64,000 nucleotides of DNA, from positions 1 to 64,000 of the forward strand of contig CACLYO010000003.1 of assembly GCA_902611145.1 (NCBI GenBank), given 5' to 3'. The position numbers were made by a program, and so were the translations under genes. This DNA comes from an uncultured Pelagibacteraceae bacterium. Its GTDB lineage: Bacteria; Pseudomonadota; Alphaproteobacteria; Pelagibacterales; Pelagibacteraceae. Every line of letters starts with the position of its first letter. Positions within the stretch are counted from its first letter, which is position 1. Shown one piece after another: positions 62,633 through 64,000 of this stretch. The notes under the pieces are model-generated. The model was not told the origin of the DNA, did no database searches, and saw nothing but the letters and a program-made list of their open reading frames with translations.

Positions 62633-63060
62633 TTGATCTTGCTTTTAAAATCTATTCCATATTCTGACCGTGGGCCTTTTCTTAGACCAAATGGACCTGC
62701 TATAAAAATTGTTAAAGGTTTTGTTCCAGGTCTTAAGTCTACTCTATGAAAATTATTAGCAGATCTAAAACCTATATAGCCTGCTGGTCTCCAAAATTTT
62801 CCCGTTTTGGTTGTTTCCCAGTAACCATCTCTTAAAACAATTGTAATATAAGGGCATAAATGATTATGAACTCCCTCTCCATGGTCATCATCCAGCATTT
62901 CATGAATTAATATATTAAATGGAAACCATTTAGGTCTATGTCTAAATAGAACATAATATCTATTCATCCAAGGTTTTGCTTTGTCAAAATCTGGGTGAGA
63001 TGGGCCTCTATCCAATACAGTTTTTTTTCTTCCTAACTTGTCAAGTAATTTTAAAAACAT
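62629..63060 (-). CDS. Cupin-like protein
   Basis: 143 residues. 'WFPFNILIHEMLDDDHGEGV' followed by 'HNHLCPYITIVLRDGYWETT' gives a cupin-type motif with H, H and E residues, and 'GYIGFRSANNFHRVDLRPGT' supplies the second half. Metal-binding dioxygenase or sugar-modifying roles are possible; none is shown. It overlaps yjbQ by 4 bases and starts 1 base after the PQQ-propeller stop. Confidence 0.65.
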   Translation of the reverse strand: MFLKLLDKLGRKKTVLDRGPSHPDFDKAKPWMNRYYVLFRHRPKWFPFNILIHEMLDDDHGEGVHNHLCPYITIVLRDGYWETTKTGKFWRPAGYIGFRSANNFHRVDLRPGTKPLTIFIAGPFGLRKGPRSEYGIDFKSKIK

Positions 63061-63061
63061 A

Positions 63062-64000
63062 TTAATTTAACTTTATTATTGAATTATCTTTAATTATAAA
63101 AAGATTTTTTTCAATAACTATTGGTCTTGAAATTTTCTCACCATCTATTTTTAGAACAGATTTAGTAACGCCAGTTGAAATATCAATAACGAATAATCTT
63201 CCATTCGCAGTGGTTAAATAAATATCTTTTTTTCCAACAATAAAACCAACAGGTTTAAATTTTTTAATTTTTTTCTCTTTAATATTTTTTAATACATTTG
63301 TACTTCTAATAAGATTTCCTGTTTTATTATCAATAATAACAAAAAAACCTTCATTAGTTATTGAAAAAATTAAATTATTGATAAATGTTGACGTTAACTC
63401 AGAATTAATCTTTTGCTTCCAATTTATAATACCCGTATTAACATCTATTGAAAAAAAATCGTTCATATTATTTGATAAAAAAATTGAGTTTCCGCCAATT
63501 ATAAGATCGGCATTTTTTAAAAATAATGCATCTTCATAAATTGTATTTTTTTGCGTAGGTGTCTGCCATCTTAGATCACCTGTATATAAATCTAATGCTG
63601 TAATATCTCCTAAAGAATTATTAAATATGACATTATCATTTTTTATTACTAAGGAGTTTTTTTTCAATGATTTAATAAATGGTTTTTCAGTCTTGAAAGA
63701 CCAAATAACTGAACCATCTTTTATTGAAAAACATTTTATAACATTTTCAGAATCAACAATAAAAAATTTATCTTTAAATATTTTTATTTGAGAATTAAAA
63801 GGAGCATTATTATTTTTTGACCATATAATTTCACCAGAATTAATATCAAGCGCATAATATTTTGCAAGCGTGTCTGCTACTATCAAATAATTTGAATTAA
63901 TTGAAAAAAATAAAATTGGATTCTTTTTTTTTTCAGTTTTAGAATAATTATTTTTTTTCCATTTTAGTTTTGCTTTATTATCAAATTTTAATATATTGCC
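63062..64000 (-). CDS. PQQ-like beta-propeller repeat protein, 5' end beyond the window
   Basis: The minus-strand frame is open to base 64000 with no stop, so the N-terminus lies outside the window; about 312 residues are visible. They contain PQQ/propeller repeats: 'YYALDINSGEIIWSKNNNAP', 'IKCFSIKDGSVIWSFKTEKP', 'ITALDLYTGDLRWQTPTQKN' and 'FFSIDVNTGIINWKQKINSE'. This is the layout of BamB-like or PQQ-dependent propellers. BamB, an outer-membrane assembly lipoprotein, is the best guess, but the signal peptide is not visible. A TTG at 63886 is internal, not the start. Confidence 0.75.
   Translation of the reverse strand, partial: GNILKFDNKAKLKWKKNNYSKTEKKKNPILFFSINSNYLIVADTLAKYYALDINSGEIIWSKNNNAPFNSQIKIFKDKFFIVDSENVIKCFSIKDGSVIWSFKTEKPFIKSLKKNSLVIKNDNVIFNNSLGDITALDLYTGDLRWQTPTQKNTIYEDALFLKNADLIIGGNSIFLSNNMNDFFSIDVNTGIINWKQKINSELTSTFINNLIFSITNEGFFVIIDNKTGNLIRSTNVLKNIKEKKIKKFKPVGFIVGKKDIYLTTANGRLFVIDISTGVTKSVLKIDGEKISRPIVIEKNLFIIKDNSIIKLN

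Noticed and set aside
1-64000. CRISPR arrays, IS elements, prophage, tRNA or rRNA genes
   Set aside because: I saw no regularly spaced repeats, transposase or integrase motifs, cloverleaf-like stretches or conserved rRNA sequence.

Overview
The window is a very AT-rich (estimated by eye at roughly 30% GC), tightly packed stretch of bacterial chromosome. Intergenic gaps are short, many neighbours overlap by 1 to 13 bases, and the proteins are rich in Lys, Asn and Ile. The gene content (trimethylamine monooxygenase, TMAO demethylase, gamma-glutamylmethylamide synthetase, N-methylglutamate synthase, heterotetrameric sarcosine oxidase, BHMT, dimethylglycine dehydrogenase, glycine-betaine-type ABC transporters) points to a streamlined marine alphaproteobacterium of the SAR11/Pelagibacter group. 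I saw no rRNA, tRNA, CRISPR, IS element or phage gene.

Layout. 1-1841 (+): the end of an amidinotransferase and a 2-oxoglutarate/Fe(II) oxygenase. 1846-17835 (all -): from upstream to downstream in transcription, BHMT, dimethylglycine dehydrogenase, a methyltransferase, a Rieske oxygenase, a DddP-like M24 enzyme and a short APS-kinase-like protein. Two autotransporter-like outer-membrane proteins follow, then a nucleotidyltransferase, a HalD/BesD-type dioxygenase, an L-carnitine-dehydrogenase-like enzyme, a GFA protein, an ECHDC3-like crotonase, a CoA-binding protein, MsrA and an NAD(P)H oxidoreductase. 18142-22855 (+): betaine-type binding protein and permease, a MetF-like reductase, a DmdA/GcvT-like methyltransferase and a Yip1-like protein. 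22852-26249 (-): a small zinc-ribbon protein, two proteins of unknown function and a divergent M19 dipeptidase. 26299-29365 (+): purEK, an MBL hydrolase and a GNAT protein. 29380-34967 (-): a lipoprotein and soxBDAG (or mgdABCD). 35062-36750 (+): formate-THF ligase. 36751-38708 (-): a class I amidotransferase and an iron alcohol dehydrogenase. 38787-40127 (+): trimethylamine monooxygenase. 40135-46798 (-): GpsA-like, fused double permease, ABC ATPase, three small genes and a TMAO/betaine binding protein. 46920-61530 (+): TMAO demethylase, FAD oxidoreductase, glutamine-synthetase-like GlnT, mgsABC, an unknown gene, an ammonium transporter, two small membrane proteins, gmaS, diaminopropionate ammonia-lyase and three small genes. 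61531-64000 (-): two related tiny membrane proteins, YjbQ, a cupin-like protein and the end of a PQQ-type beta-propeller protein.

How it fits together. Most of the window looks like a catabolic region for N- and S-methylated osmolytes. Glycine betaine would be taken up, demethylated by BHMT to dimethylglycine, then by dimethylglycine dehydrogenase and sarcosine oxidase to glycine, with methyl groups entering the folate pool (MetF-like, Fhs, several GcvT-fold domains). Trimethylamine would go to TMAO (Tmm), to dimethylamine (Tdm), by an unassigned step to methylamine, then to gamma-glutamylmethylamide (GmaS) and N-methylglutamate (MgsABC), to be oxidised by the SoxBDAG/MgdABCD-type complex. 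The dimethylamine step has no recognised enzyme here; the FAD oxidoreductase at 49248-50573 is the obvious candidate. A DddP-like and a DmdA-like protein suggest that sulfur analogues such as DMSP may also be used. All functional calls rest on motif recognition and recalled family sequences, not on database searches.
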